A stretch of DNA of 32,942 nucleotides from Aeromicrobium sp. PE09-221 (GCF_002174305.1 NZ_MIJB01000043.1:1-32942); one strand, 5' to 3'; counted from the first letter of the stretch, positions 8,825 through 16,868 are shown. Program-made: numbers and translations. Notes: a model not told the origin generated them from the letters alone.

Positions 8825-9229
8825 TCAGCCCAGACTGGCGAGGAGGTCGCGACAGGCTTCCTCGCACCGGCGGCAGGCCTCGGCGCAGATGCGGCAGTGC
8901 GCGTGCATGCTGCCGTGACTCTCACACTCGTCGCCACAGGCCTCGCACGCGGCGGCACAGGCTTCCAAGAACGCTCGGGTCACATCGGCGTCGTATCCAG
9001 TGCGCCTCGATAGCATGTTGCCTGTCGCAACGCAGATGTCGGAGCAGTCCAGATTGGTGCGGATGCATGTCGTCAATTCGGCGACCATGTCCTCGGCCAG
9101 GCACGCGTCAGCACAAGCCGTGCAGGCTTGGGCGCATTCGAAGCAGGCTGCGATGCACTCGGCCAACTTCTGCTTGTCGATCTGACCCAGATCCTTCGGG
9201 TGAGCATCCAGCATCTTCGTGTGAGCCAT
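8825..9229 (-). CDS. Four-helix bundle copper storage protein (Csp, DUF326)
   Basis: The 134-residue product contains 18 cysteines, mostly in CxxxC spacing along predicted helices (ECIAACFEC, ACTACADAC, ACAAACEAC, ICAEACRRCEEAC). This is the hallmark of Csp copper storage proteins, where the Cys line the core of a four-helix bundle and bind many Cu(I) ions. No signal peptide is present, so this is a cytosolic Csp3-like form that would buffer copper inside the cell. A strong GAGGAGG ribosome site precedes the ATG. The gene faces the copper ATPase operon, with only 13 bases between their stop codons. No response-regulator box is evident upstream. Confidence 0.92.
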   Translation of the reverse strand: MAHTKMLDAHPKDLGQIDKQKLAECIAACFECAQACTACADACLAEDMVAELTTCIRTNLDCSDICVATGNMLSRRTGYDADVTRAFLEACAAACEACGDECESHGSMHAHCRICAEACRRCEEACRDLLASLG

Positions 9230-9400
9230 AGTTCTCCTCCTCGAAATGGTGGTGGCGGGTGACCTGCATCTGACGACCGGTGGGAACCGCCCTCCCGTGA
9301 TCAGTACCCGTCCGGTAGGCGGACCATTCGCTCACGAGCTTCTTGCCCAGGGGATGTAGGTGTCCTGGACCGCCAGTCGCGATCGGAGGGGCCATGACTG

Positions 9401-10243
9401 CTAGGTGAGGCGACTCCACGTGGCACCTGAGGTCGTCGATTCGAAGACGGCATCACCCGCGGCTGCGTACCAGCGATCCGGCGTCACTTCGAGTGCCTCC
9501 GGGGAGTCCGGGAGCGCACCTCCTGCTCTCCAGCTCTCACCGCCGTCCCGACTCACATGAACACGTCCAGTGGCTGCAATGCCCACGACGAGACCGTCCT
9601 GGCCCCCATCGATGTACGCCAAGGACGGTGCGACGACGGTCCGCGCGCGAGCTCCATCGCTCGCGGGATAACGAATCAATCCGCCGGACGGGGTCGTCAC
9701 GAAGAGGTCAGTCGAGTCGAGATCGGTGGCGACGTCAATCACCGGACGTTCATCGATCGTGATCCAGTTCGTACGGTCGCTCGTGAGAAGCAGCTGTCCG
9801 GAAACGCCGTTGTAGCCCGCCAGCCGAGAGTCAGTGCCATCGAGTGCGTGGAAGTCTGCCTTTCCCGCTAGGGACACCTGCCGCCACGTCTTCCCCGCGT
9901 CGATGGACTCCATCAGACCGAGATGCGTGGGCAGGTCGCTTGCCAGGTCCGGGTGACCACTCGCGACGAAATGCCCGGGACCGATCACCGAGAATCCCAT
10001 GAGATCGTGCCAAGCTTCCCCGACCCGCCGCGGTGGCGACCCTTCCTCCACGGTGAACAGGCCCAGATGAGATGCCACGAAGAGAGTCCCGTCGGCGGGG
10101 TCGATTCCCATGCCGTGAACGTGCCCCATGGCATCGCCCGACGTTGACTCGATCTTTGGTGCTGCCGTGCCGCAGGCCGCGAGCGAGGACACGATTACGG
10201 CGGATACAACAACTGCCGCACAGGCGCGGCGGGTGTTACTCAC
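9401..10243 (-). CDS. F510_1955-family BNR-repeat lipoprotein
   Basis: From the GTG at 10243 (AGAAGGG seven bases upstream) the product is 280 residues with a lipoprotein signal peptide ending in SLAAC. The mature part opens with GHVHGMGIDPADGTLFVASHLGLF and contains BNR/Asp-box-like repeats (SIDAGKTWRQV, SRDGGESWRAG, TTSGATWSRL). It should fold as a membrane-anchored beta-propeller outside the cell. NCBI names such proteins F510_1955 family glycosylhydrolases, but no catalytic evidence exists in the sequence. They recur next to copper genes, and HVHG may hold metal; that is inference. A clear CTTCA-N6-CTTCA box lies about 143 bases upstream, divergent from the small membrane gene on the right. 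Confidence 0.85.
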   Translation of the reverse strand: MSNTRRACAAVVVSAVIVSSLAACGTAAPKIESTSGDAMGHVHGMGIDPADGTLFVASHLGLFTVEEGSPPRRVGEAWHDLMGFSVIGPGHFVASGHPDLASDLPTHLGLMESIDAGKTWRQVSLAGKADFHALDGTDSRLAGYNGVSGQLLLTSDRTNWITIDERPVIDVATDLDSTDLFVTTPSGGLIRYPASDGARARTVVAPSLAYIDGGQDGLVVGIAATGRVHVSRDGGESWRAGGALPDSPEALEVTPDRWYAAAGDAVFESTTSGATWSRLT

Positions 10244-10385
10244 GTGACAGCCCTTCTGTCGAGGACGGTAACGGTGAACTCTCCGGCGTGGCCGGCTCGT
10301 GGCGTCATACAGGTCATCTCCGGCTAGCTTGCTGAAATCCCTATAGAGCCAACACGAAACATGTGTCGGAATGTTCACCGCGCAA

Positions 10386-10401
10386 TGAAGCTTCCCTGAA
10401 G
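10386..10401 (-). promoter_or_regulatory. Putative response-regulator box D
   Basis: On the minus strand CTTCAGGGAAGCTTCA, with both half-sites exact and the 11-base period, facing the F510_1955-family lipoprotein gene. Confidence 0.6.
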
Positions 10402-10535
10402 ATTCCAGCGTGACCGGCTCGGCCTTTCACTCCCGGGCAATGGGACGTCGTACAACGAACGTGGCACCGTGGCCGCACTTGTGCGTGTTGTCGAGCAAGG
10501 ACCCAGCAGCACCCGGCTGATTCACGAAGCGGGAT

Positions 10536-10551
10536 CTTCAGCGAACCTTCA
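10536..10551 (+). promoter_or_regulatory. Putative response-regulator box E
   Basis: CTTCAGCGAACCTTCA on the plus strand, identical to box A over all 16 bases, and 35 bases before the small membrane protein start at 10587. This is the best copy in the window. Confidence 0.7.
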
Positions 10552-10586
10552 CGGAATCAGCGCCCCAGTCGGGAGTCGGGGAGCGG

Positions 10587-10847
10587 ATGCTGGGGTGGTT
10601 CGTCCCAGGGAACATGAACCGGTTCAATGGCAAGTTGGTGTGGTTCGTCGCCGTAAGTGCGGCCGTGCTGGTCGGTGCGTTCGCCATGGGTGCGCCACCG
10701 TCGGGATTCGTGCTCATCCTCCTGCTCGCTTGCCCGTTGATGATGCTCCTTTTCATGCCTGAAACGCATGGCGAGGCTGACGAGGACGACGACTCGCGGC
10801 CCGTCGAGAAGGACCTTCAGCGGTGCGGGCCCCGCAGCGGACACTGA
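10587..10847 (+). CDS. Small membrane protein, possibly DUF2933-like
   Basis: An 86-residue product from the ATG at 10587 (GGGGAG upstream), or 77 residues from the ATG at 10614, which begins MNRFNGKLVW. Two hydrophobic segments (LVWFVAVSAAVLVGAFAMG and FVLILLLACPLMMLLFM) are separated by a four- or five-residue turn, then an acidic tail rich in Glu and Asp. The ACPLMMLLFM part recalls DUF2933-type proteins found with metal resistance genes, but I cannot confirm the family. Identical boxes before this gene and the two-component system suggest it is copper-induced. Function is unknown. It converges on the DUF3152 gene. Confidence 0.65.
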   Translation: MLGWFVPGNMNRFNGKLVWFVAVSAAVLVGAFAMGAPPSGFVLILLLACPLMMLLFMPETHGEADEDDDSRPVEKDLQRCGPRSGH

Positions 10848-10928
10848 GGCCACGTGGAGTGTCGTTTCTGACCGCTTAAGGCCATCAATCTCACCCGGGC
10901 GCACAACGCGAGCGTCCAAAAGGGTGCC

Positions 10929-11882
10929 TCAGGGTCGATCGACCCCGCCCGGCCACGCATTGGCCCGACACCCATCGAGGGTTTTGGTCTGTTGGAGCAT
11001 GACCGGAGCTGGCGCGCCGTTGCCTGGGCAAGCGGCGTGGGGGAGCCCGAGCGCATGGCCGAACTCGTGGTTGATCAGGTACCGACGATATGCACCGATG
11101 TCCTTCCCGTAAGACGGGGCGCCATTCACCCAGCGCCAAGCGTTGATCACGACCCGATCCCCATTGCGGCACGAGAGGCGGCCGGCGGTGTCAAGGGGAG
11201 CGCACAGGTCATCCGCCGTCTGTGGCGACGCGAGAATGATCCTCACTGAGGCATCGTTCGCCACGCGAGTGAATTCGTGGCCAGGGGACGCCCACCCCCG
11301 GGGATCGCTGAGGGTGGCGTCCACGGCTCGCGCGAATCCCGCTGGCGCGAACGAAAGGCCCTCCTCGACTTCGACTTGGTAGGTCATGGTCGTGGGCGTG
11401 GATTTCCGCGGGGCAGAAGGGGTAGGTGCGATCTGGAACCTGCCTGACGCTGCCTCTGGGACACTGACCGGCTTGTCCGTGTCCGTGGATCGCCGCGCGG
11501 GTGGCCGGGCGGAACGGCTGCCCCGGCTTTCGACGTGGTCCTTCGGCGGCGACGGTCTGGCACGTGGCAACTCTGACCGAGCATCCGAACCGTTGGAAGC
11601 TGGGTCATCGGGGAGTTGCTTCTGTCCGTTGCCGACATAAGGGACGAGGAAAGCAGTTGCAACCACGGCTGCGGCCGACGCGGGTAGTCCTATCCACGCG
11701 GTCCTGGGTCTTCGCGCGCGCTGGGGCTGACGGCGCCGGTGTCCTCGCGGAGCCACCGGGCTGGCGGCTCCACTGCGACTCCTTCTTCGGGAACCTGTCA
11801 CGACCTCGCTCGATCTGGAAGGGCGGCGTGCCGCCGGGCTGGGGGGGAAGTGACCCAGCGGCACGCCAGTCGGCTGCAGCAT
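10929..11882 (-). CDS. DUF3152 protein, zincin-like
   Basis: A 317-residue product from the ATG at 11882; the ribosome site is weak, so a later start is possible. About 60 basic, proline-rich residues precede one membrane segment (TAWIGLPASAAAVVATAFLV). A Ser/Pro/Arg-rich linker follows, then the DUF3152 domain. It holds HEFGHALGLPH, the extended HExxHxxGxxH zinc site of metzincin-type proteases, and ends with a Cys-containing PVMLQQTKTLDGC segment. It is predicted to be anchored in the membrane with the domain outside. Catalysis and substrate are inferred only. It lies 52 bases downstream of the DUF305 lipoprotein gene and is probably co-transcribed with it under box F. Confidence 0.78.
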   Translation of the reverse strand: MLQPTGVPLGHFPPSPAARRPSRSSEVVTGSRRRSRSGAASPVAPRGHRRRQPQRARRPRTAWIGLPASAAAVVATAFLVPYVGNGQKQLPDDPASNGSDARSELPRARPSPPKDHVESRGSRSARPPARRSTDTDKPVSVPEAASGRFQIAPTPSAPRKSTPTTMTYQVEVEEGLSFAPAGFARAVDATLSDPRGWASPGHEFTRVANDASVRIILASPQTADDLCAPLDTAGRLSCRNGDRVVINAWRWVNGAPSYGKDIGAYRRYLINHEFGHALGLPHAACPGNGAPAPVMLQQTKTLDGCRANAWPGGVDRP

Positions 11883-11934
11883 CCATTCCGACGGCAGGTC
11901 GGAATCATGGTGGAGATGCTGCGAAAACGCTGCG

Positions 11935-12540
11935 TTAGGACCCGAGGAGACTGTTCATCAGGTCGATTTCAGCCTGCTGGTCGCTGATCACCTTCTGTGC
12001 CATCGCGATCGCGTCGGCATTCTCGCCGTCCTGGACTTCCGTCTCGGCCATGGCGACCGCACCCTCGTGGTGCTCGATCATCATCTGCAGGAACATGCGG
12101 TCGAACTCAGCGCCAGATGCATCCTCGAGGGACTTCATGTCCTCCTCGTCCATCATCCCGGCCATGCCGCCTTCGTCACTGGACCCGTGGTTCATGTCCC
12201 CGTGGTCCATCTCCCCGGACGGCACGTCTTCACCCCAACTCTCGAGCCAGCCCTCAAGGGTCTCGATCTCGGGACCCTGCGCGGCTTCGATGTCGGCAGC
12301 CAAGGACTTGACTTCGTCGCTGCCGGCACGTGTCTCGGCGACCTTGGCCATCTCGATCGCCTGCTCGTGGTGAGGGATCATCTGTTGGGCGAACGTGACA
12401 TCCGCGTCATTAAACGGGGCGCTCTGGCTGGAGGAGGAGCCCGTGTCGCTCGACTTTCCGCCATCGGAATCGTCGCTGCATGCGGCCAGGGTGAGACCGA
12501 TCGTCGCGAACAGCGTGAGAGCCGCCAGCTTCCTCTTCAT
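11935..12540 (-). CDS. DUF305 lipoprotein (CopM-like)
   Basis: The 201-residue product starts at the ATG at 12540 with GGAG eight bases upstream. A lipoprotein signal ends in LTLAAC (C21). A Ser-rich linker leads into the DUF305 domain, a ferritin-like helical unit with two duplicated His-His motifs, MIPHHEQAIEM and MIEHHEGAVAM. A Met/His/Asp-rich insertion lies between them (GEMDHGDMNHGSS, GGMAGMMDEEDM). DUF305 proteins include the cyanobacterial copper-binding CopM, and such Met/His-rich stretches suit periplasmic-side copper binding. It should be lipid-anchored outside the membrane. Box F lies about 81 bases upstream. Its third acyl chain could be added by the Lnt encoded nearby. Confidence 0.9.
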   Translation of the reverse strand: MKRKLAALTLFATIGLTLAACSDDSDGGKSSDTGSSSSQSAPFNDADVTFAQQMIPHHEQAIEMAKVAETRAGSDEVKSLAADIEAAQGPEIETLEGWLESWGEDVPSGEMDHGDMNHGSSDEGGMAGMMDEEDMKSLEDASGAEFDRMFLQMMIEHHEGAVAMAETEVQDGENADAIAMAQKVISDQQAEIDLMNSLLGS

Positions 12541-12620
12541 CAGGTTTTCTCCATCTCTGGTCGTCTTCAGTACGCCAGCGAGTCTGCCTCCCGAATGTGA
12601 AGAGCGACCACGCTCAGTCC

Positions 12621-12636
12621 TCAAGGTTCCATGAAG
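12621..12636 (-). promoter_or_regulatory. Putative response-regulator box F
   Basis: Minus strand CTTCATGGAACCTTGA: the left half is exact and the right half is CTTGA, with the same period and GAAC centre. It faces the DUF305 gene. Confidence 0.5.
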
Positions 12637-12715
12637 ACTCCGGGACTGCGCCGGGTCCGAGGCTCCCGGTTGGTCGACCGGGGCGGTCGGACACACGTTG
12701 AAGGCGAGAGTTCAA

Positions 12716-12734
12716 CTACTAGGAAGCATAGTAG
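12716..12734 (+). promoter_or_regulatory. BlaI-type operator 1, at resB
   Basis: CTACTAGGAAGCATAGTAG has perfect 6-base inverted arms and a 7-base centre. It matches the sites before ccdA and blaI in arm sequence and spacing. Its right arm overlaps the likely -10 of resB, so a bound repressor should stop transcription. Confidence 0.72.
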
Positions 12735-12743
12735 ACTCCAGCC
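12732..12743 (+). promoter_or_regulatory. Probable leaderless promoter of resB
   Basis: TAGACT is followed by exactly six bases and then the ATG of resB, the TANNNT-N6-ATG pattern of leaderless actinobacterial transcripts. No ribosome binding sequence precedes this ATG, which supports the reading. Confidence 0.5.
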
Positions 12744-14309
12744 ATGGTCGACGAGGCGCTCAAGGAGAGAGATCAGTCGAAGTCGCCGACGCCAACCCGG
12801 ACTGTCTACGGGTGGGGCTGGGGCCGCTGGGCGTGGCGAACGCTGACGTCGATGCGGACCGCCGTGATCCTACTGGCGCTGCTCGCGCTGGCGGCGATCC
12901 CCGGGTCGTTCCTGCCACAACGGAACGTGGCGACCGATCCCGCGGCCGTCCCCCTCTTCTACCGAGACCATCCCACCATGGCGCCATGGCTCGACCGACT
13001 CTTCTTGTTCGACGTCTACGCGTCTCCGTGGTTCGCGGCGGTGTACCTGCTGCTGCTCGTGTCCATGACCGGCTGTGTCCTCCCTCGATGCGCGAAGCTC
13101 TGGCAGGAGTGTCGCGCGGAGCCGACACGTGCTCCGACCCGCTTGTCGCGGATGGATGGTCATCGCGAGCTGTCCGTGCAGTCAGACCGTGGCTCGGTGC
13201 TGCGACGCGCTACTGAGATTCTTTCGCGGCGCGGTTACCGGGTCGTGCAGGCGCCTGGGGAAGTCCGGGCGGAGAAGGGCTACGTCCGCGAGGTCGGGAA
13301 CCTCATGTTCCACCTCTCGCTGTTGCTGTTGTTGGTGGGCATGGCCAGTGGCAAGCTCCTCGGGTTCGAAGGTCGAGCCGCGCTCGCCGACGGGGACACC
13401 TTCACCAATGTCGAGTCGTCCTACGACGAGTTCTCCCGGTCGGCCCTCACCCGCGTCGATGAGCTGACTCCGTTCTCGGTCACCTTGGACGGCTTGGACG
13501 CCGAGTTCGCCCTCAGCGGTTCGCGTGCGGGGGAGCCTCGCAAGTTCGACGCCACCGTGACCTACCTGCAGGCCGACGGAACAGAGAAGTCCGCCAGCAT
13601 CAAACCCAATCAGCCCCTCGACATCGAGGGAACCAAGTTGTTCCTCACGGGGCACGGCTACGCGCCGCGCGTCACGGTCCGCGACGGTACCGGTGAGGTC
13701 GTGTTCGCCGGTCCGGTGATTTTCCTGCCGATCGAGAACAACTTCACGAGCGACGGAGTCGTCAAGGCGCCGAACGCCCAGCCGACACAGCTCGGGTTCG
13801 AGGGTCTCTTCTTGCCGACGGCTCCCACCAATGAGGGCGACCGCTCGCAGTTCCCCGGTTTGATTGCCCCGCGGTTGGACCTGACTGCCTATACCGGTGA
13901 TCTCGGGATGGACCGGGGTGCTCCTCAGTCGGTGTACGCCATCGAGCTCGACGGCATGGAGGAAGTGGCCCAGAAGCAGATGCGGGTGGGCGACTCGTTG
14001 GAGCTGCCCGACGGAGCCGGCAGCATCACCTTCGATGGCGTGTCACGTTTTGCCAACTTCCAGATCGCCTATGACCCGGGCAAGGAGATCTCGCTGGTCG
14101 CGGCGATCTTCCTGATGGTCGGCCTCACGACGTCGCTGGTCGTGCGTCGCAGGCGGGTGTGGGTTCGTGCCGTTGACTCCGGGTCGACGGTCACGGTGGA
14201 GATCGCCGGCCAGTCGCTGACCCGCAGGGATCTTCCCCCCGCTGATCTGGTCCGCCTTGAACGAGAACTACTCAGCCTCAACAAATCCTTGGAAAGGACC
14301 CCGTCATGA
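12744..14309 (+). CDS. resB: Cytochrome c biogenesis protein ResB/Ccs1
   Basis: A 521-residue ResB-family protein of System II cytochrome c maturation. Membrane segments are seen near residues 38-56 (MRTAVILLALLALAAIPGSF), 90-108 (WFAAVYLLLLVSMTG), 187-205 (NLMFHLSLLLLLVGMASG) and 445-465 (SLVAAIFLMVGLTTSLV). A large extracytoplasmic domain lies between the third and fourth, and a short cytosolic tail follows. Partnered with CcsB it forms the heme-handling and apocytochrome-ligating complex. It lacks a Shine-Dalgarno sequence and starts right behind a TANNNT box inside a BlaI-type operator. The stop overlaps the ATG of ccsB. Whether it serves general cytochrome c assembly or a copper-stress role depends on whether a second resB copy exists elsewhere. 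Confidence 0.93.
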   Translation: MVDEALKERDQSKSPTPTRTVYGWGWGRWAWRTLTSMRTAVILLALLALAAIPGSFLPQRNVATDPAAVPLFYRDHPTMAPWLDRLFLFDVYASPWFAAVYLLLLVSMTGCVLPRCAKLWQECRAEPTRAPTRLSRMDGHRELSVQSDRGSVLRRATEILSRRGYRVVQAPGEVRAEKGYVREVGNLMFHLSLLLLLVGMASGKLLGFEGRAALADGDTFTNVESSYDEFSRSALTRVDELTPFSVTLDGLDAEFALSGSRAGEPRKFDATVTYLQADGTEKSASIKPNQPLDIEGTKLFLTGHGYAPRVTVRDGTGEVVFAGPVIFLPIENNFTSDGVVKAPNAQPTQLGFEGLFLPTAPTNEGDRSQFPGLIAPRLDLTAYTGDLGMDRGAPQSVYAIELDGMEEVAQKQMRVGDSLELPDGAGSITFDGVSRFANFQIAYDPGKEISLVAAIFLMVGLTTSLVVRRRRVWVRAVDSGSTVTVEIAGQSLTRRDLPPADLVRLERELLSLNKSLERTPS

Positions 14310-15220
14310 CCTGGGCTCGGCTGTCGGACGATCTTGTCGTCGCCACCATGATGATCCTCGCGTTGGCGTTCTGCCTCTATGCGGTGAGCATGGCTCAACG
14401 CACCACACGGCAGCGAGGCGTCGCGAAAGAACCAGTGACCACACCAGCCGCCGCGTCCTCAGCGGCGGGCGGCGCACTCGAGCACGAGCCCGAGGTGGGC
14501 CCGCCGTGGAGCGAGCGGACCGCGCGGATCGCGTCGGTCATGGTCGTGATGGGCCTCGTGCTCAATGCGGCCGCGGTCCTGGCACGCGGAATCGCGGCCG
14601 AGCGAGCGCCGTGGGGAAACATGTACGAGTTCGCGATCGTGGGTTCGACCGCGATTCTCGGAGCCTATGTCGCGGGCCTGTCCCGGTATCCGCTCCACAG
14701 GCTGGGGATCTGGGTGATCGGACTGGTACTCGTGACTCTCGGAAGCGCGGTCACGGTCCTGTACACACCCGTCGATGCGCTGATCCCCGTTCTCGATTCG
14801 TACTGGTTGGCGATCCACGTCGGGGCCGCGATCGTCTCGGGCGGAGCGTTCACCGTCGCAGCCGTGACCTCGGCCGTGCAGCTGGTCCGGCCCGGGCGTC
14901 ACCCCGAACGTGACGAGATGCTGGAGCGGGTTTCCTACGGGTTGATCGTGTTCGCCTTCCCCGTCTGGACGTTCGCGGTCATCGCCGGCGCGGTGTGGGC
15001 CGAAGCAGCCTGGGGACGCTACTGGGGCTGGGATCCGAAGGAGACCTGGGCCTTCATTACCTGGGTGTTCTACGCCGCGTACCTCCACGCCCAGTCGACC
15101 GCCGGCTGGCGGGGCAAACGCGCCGCCTGGTTCAGCATCGCGGGGTACATCGCGTTCCTGTTCAACTTCATCGGCGTCAACATGTGGGTTGGGGGACTCC
15201 ACTCCTACGCAGGAGTCTGA
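14306..15220 (+). CDS. ccsB: Cytochrome c biogenesis protein CcsB (CcsA/ResC family)
   Basis: A 304-residue polytopic membrane protein with about eight hydrophobic segments. The signature tryptophan-rich heme motif is present as WGRYWGWDPKETWAFITW. Conserved histidines flank it (WLAIHVG before; VNMWVGGLHSYAGV at the end). It is the heme export and presentation partner of ResB in System II. The ATG overlaps the resB stop (ATGA) and AAAGGA lies upstream, so coupled translation is expected. The gene ends 34 bases before the lnt stop codon, so the two BlaI-controlled operons converge. Confidence 0.94.
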   Translation: MTWARLSDDLVVATMMILALAFCLYAVSMAQRTTRQRGVAKEPVTTPAAASSAAGGALEHEPEVGPPWSERTARIASVMVVMGLVLNAAAVLARGIAAERAPWGNMYEFAIVGSTAILGAYVAGLSRYPLHRLGIWVIGLVLVTLGSAVTVLYTPVDALIPVLDSYWLAIHVGAAIVSGGAFTVAAVTSAVQLVRPGRHPERDEMLERVSYGLIVFAFPVWTFAVIAGAVWAEAAWGRYWGWDPKETWAFITWVFYAAYLHAQSTAGWRGKRAAWFSIAGYIAFLFNFIGVNMWVGGLHSYAGV

Positions 15221-15254
15221 GGCCCGAGACGCGCGGAGCCCGGCGCGCCGCTCC

Positions 15255-16862
15255 TCACGAGGGATCGCTGGCGCGTCGGGCTCGTCTCGACGCCGCGTAC
15301 CGCCATGCTGCGAGAAGCAGGCCGACCATGCCACCACCGACGATCGCCAGCGTGCGTTGTTGCTGGAAGCGCACCGCCGGAGTGAGACCAGCGCGAAGCT
15401 GCACCGTCTCGACCAGCACCTCGGTGCCTCGGGACCGGTTCCGTGCGCGGACCAAGCCGTCCGCCGAGATGATCCCTGAGACGCCGTTGGTCGATGCCAC
15501 CACGACGTCCCTGCCCAGCTCGACTGCTCGAGCGCGGGTGATCTCGAACTGTTGCGCTGGTTGGGCGGTGCCGGTGAACGTGGCGTTGCTGGTCTGCACC
15601 ACGGCCACGCGAGCGCCGCGTCTCACTTGGGCCGGCAGCACGTCGTCGTACGCCACGTCGAAGCAGATCGCGTCGGCAACCGGCACGCCGTTGACCTGCA
15701 ACGGCACCTGTCCGTTCCCGGGCAGCATGTCGCGAGGGATCTCCTCGAAGCGCGGGAACCAGTCACCGATGATCGGTCGCCAGGGGATGTATTCGCCGAA
15801 CGGCACCGGGTTAGCTTTGGTGTAGGAACCGACGGGAATGCCATCGGAGGACCACAGCACTCCCCGGTTGAACGCCTGCTCAGGACGGGGACCGTCGACG
15901 ATCGCCCCGACGAGCACCGGCGCGTCGACAGCCACTGCCGCATCCCCGATGGCCTCACTCAGGGCGAGATCCCTGGCCGGGTCGAGGGCAGTGGCGTTCT
16001 CTGGCCACACCACCAGGTCCACCGATCGCCCTTGCGCCGTCAGCGACTTCGCCAGCCGCCGGGTGGCCGCAAGGTGATTGCGGGTGACGGTCCGATGCTG
16101 TGCGATCAGGTCGGTGCCGTCGCCCGGCACCCCGCCCTGAACCACCGCGATTCGAGCGGATCCAACGGTGGGGACGTGGAAGGGCAGGGTGGCCGCGACC
16201 AGTCCGATGGTCATGGGAATCACGAGCCACAGGACCATGACGCGCCGGGGGAGCAGGACGAGGTGGGCCACACCGAACCCGGTCGTCGCGACCAGCAGGC
16301 TGGTGCCAGCGATACCGAGGTGAGCAAGCGCGGGCTCCCACGCCGTGTCCATCGCGGTGACCCCCAGTCGCCCCCAAGGCATCCCGCCCAGAGGCCAGCT
16401 GCTTCGTATCGTCTCCGCGCTGACCCAGATCAGTCCGCCCCACAGCGGCGCCGCAGGCACATCGCGGACCACCCGGATGCCCAGGCTGGCGATCGCAAGG
16501 AAGAGAGTTTGTGCCGTACCGAGTGCCAGCCACGCGGCCGTGCCGATGGATTCGTCCAACCACCAGAGCAGCGGAAGCATGTACGCGAGTCCGAAGCACA
16601 GACCCAGTACTGGCGCACGGCTCCGAGACTCGCGTTGAATTCCCCACCACAGGAGTGCCATCGCGACAGGAGCCGCCACGCGGAATCCGAGTGGCTCGAA
16701 GGACGATGCCGCTAGGAGCCCCCCGAGGCTCATGGCGATGACTGAAGACCCCATGCGTGGGACCAGCCCCGTGAGCGCGGCCGAGAAGTCAGGCAAGAGT
16801 CGGCGAAGCGGTCCCCTCGAGGTGGTCTCGAAGACGATCACCCGGACCACCCCAGGCGGCAC
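15255..16862 (-). CDS. lnt: Apolipoprotein N-acyltransferase Lnt
   Basis: A 535-residue product from the GTG at 16862; later GTGs near 16838 are possible. Six to eight membrane segments are followed by a nitrilase-like catalytic domain. The triad is visible as Glu in VVWPENATAL, Lys in SYTKANPVPFGEY and Cys in AICFDVAYDDV. Enteric Lnt has Cys-Tyr-Glu at the last site, here Cys-Phe-Asp. The enzyme adds the third acyl chain to lipoproteins. It is the last gene of the ccdA-tlpA-cueP-lnt unit, six bases downstream of cueP. That is striking because this region encodes several lipoproteins (CueP, DUF305, F510_1955). A housekeeping copy may exist elsewhere, making this a copper-specific paralogue. 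Confidence 0.9.
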   Translation of the reverse strand: MPPGVVRVIVFETTSRGPLRRLLPDFSAALTGLVPRMGSSVIAMSLGGLLAASSFEPLGFRVAAPVAMALLWWGIQRESRSRAPVLGLCFGLAYMLPLLWWLDESIGTAAWLALGTAQTLFLAIASLGIRVVRDVPAAPLWGGLIWVSAETIRSSWPLGGMPWGRLGVTAMDTAWEPALAHLGIAGTSLLVATTGFGVAHLVLLPRRVMVLWLVIPMTIGLVAATLPFHVPTVGSARIAVVQGGVPGDGTDLIAQHRTVTRNHLAATRRLAKSLTAQGRSVDLVVWPENATALDPARDLALSEAIGDAAVAVDAPVLVGAIVDGPRPEQAFNRGVLWSSDGIPVGSYTKANPVPFGEYIPWRPIIGDWFPRFEEIPRDMLPGNGQVPLQVNGVPVADAICFDVAYDDVLPAQVRRGARVAVVQTSNATFTGTAQPAQQFEITRARAVELGRDVVVASTNGVSGIISADGLVRARNRSRGTEVLVETVQLRAGLTPAVRFQQQRTLAIVGGGMVGLLLAAWRYAASRRARRASDPS

Positions 16863-16868
16863 ATCGAG

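Larger units (their letters stand above)
10244..10586. other. Divergent intergenic region with two regulator boxes
   Basis: These 343 bases hold no convincing gene. They separate two divergent genes and contain two copies of the 16-base direct repeat, at 10386-10401 and 10536-10551, each oriented toward its nearer gene. Open frames here on either strand lack ribosome sites and protein-like composition. Confidence 0.7.

Noticed and set aside
9305..9317. CsoR-like site TACCCGTCCGGTA upstream of the Csp gene
   Set aside because: Arms of only four matching bases and a shorter centre than the two clear operators; likely chance in GC-rich DNA.
9108..9419. 103-codon minus-strand frame upstream of the Csp gene
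   Set aside because: It overlaps the Csp start in another frame and lacks a ribosome site and any recognisable feature; the strong GAGGAGG belongs to Csp.
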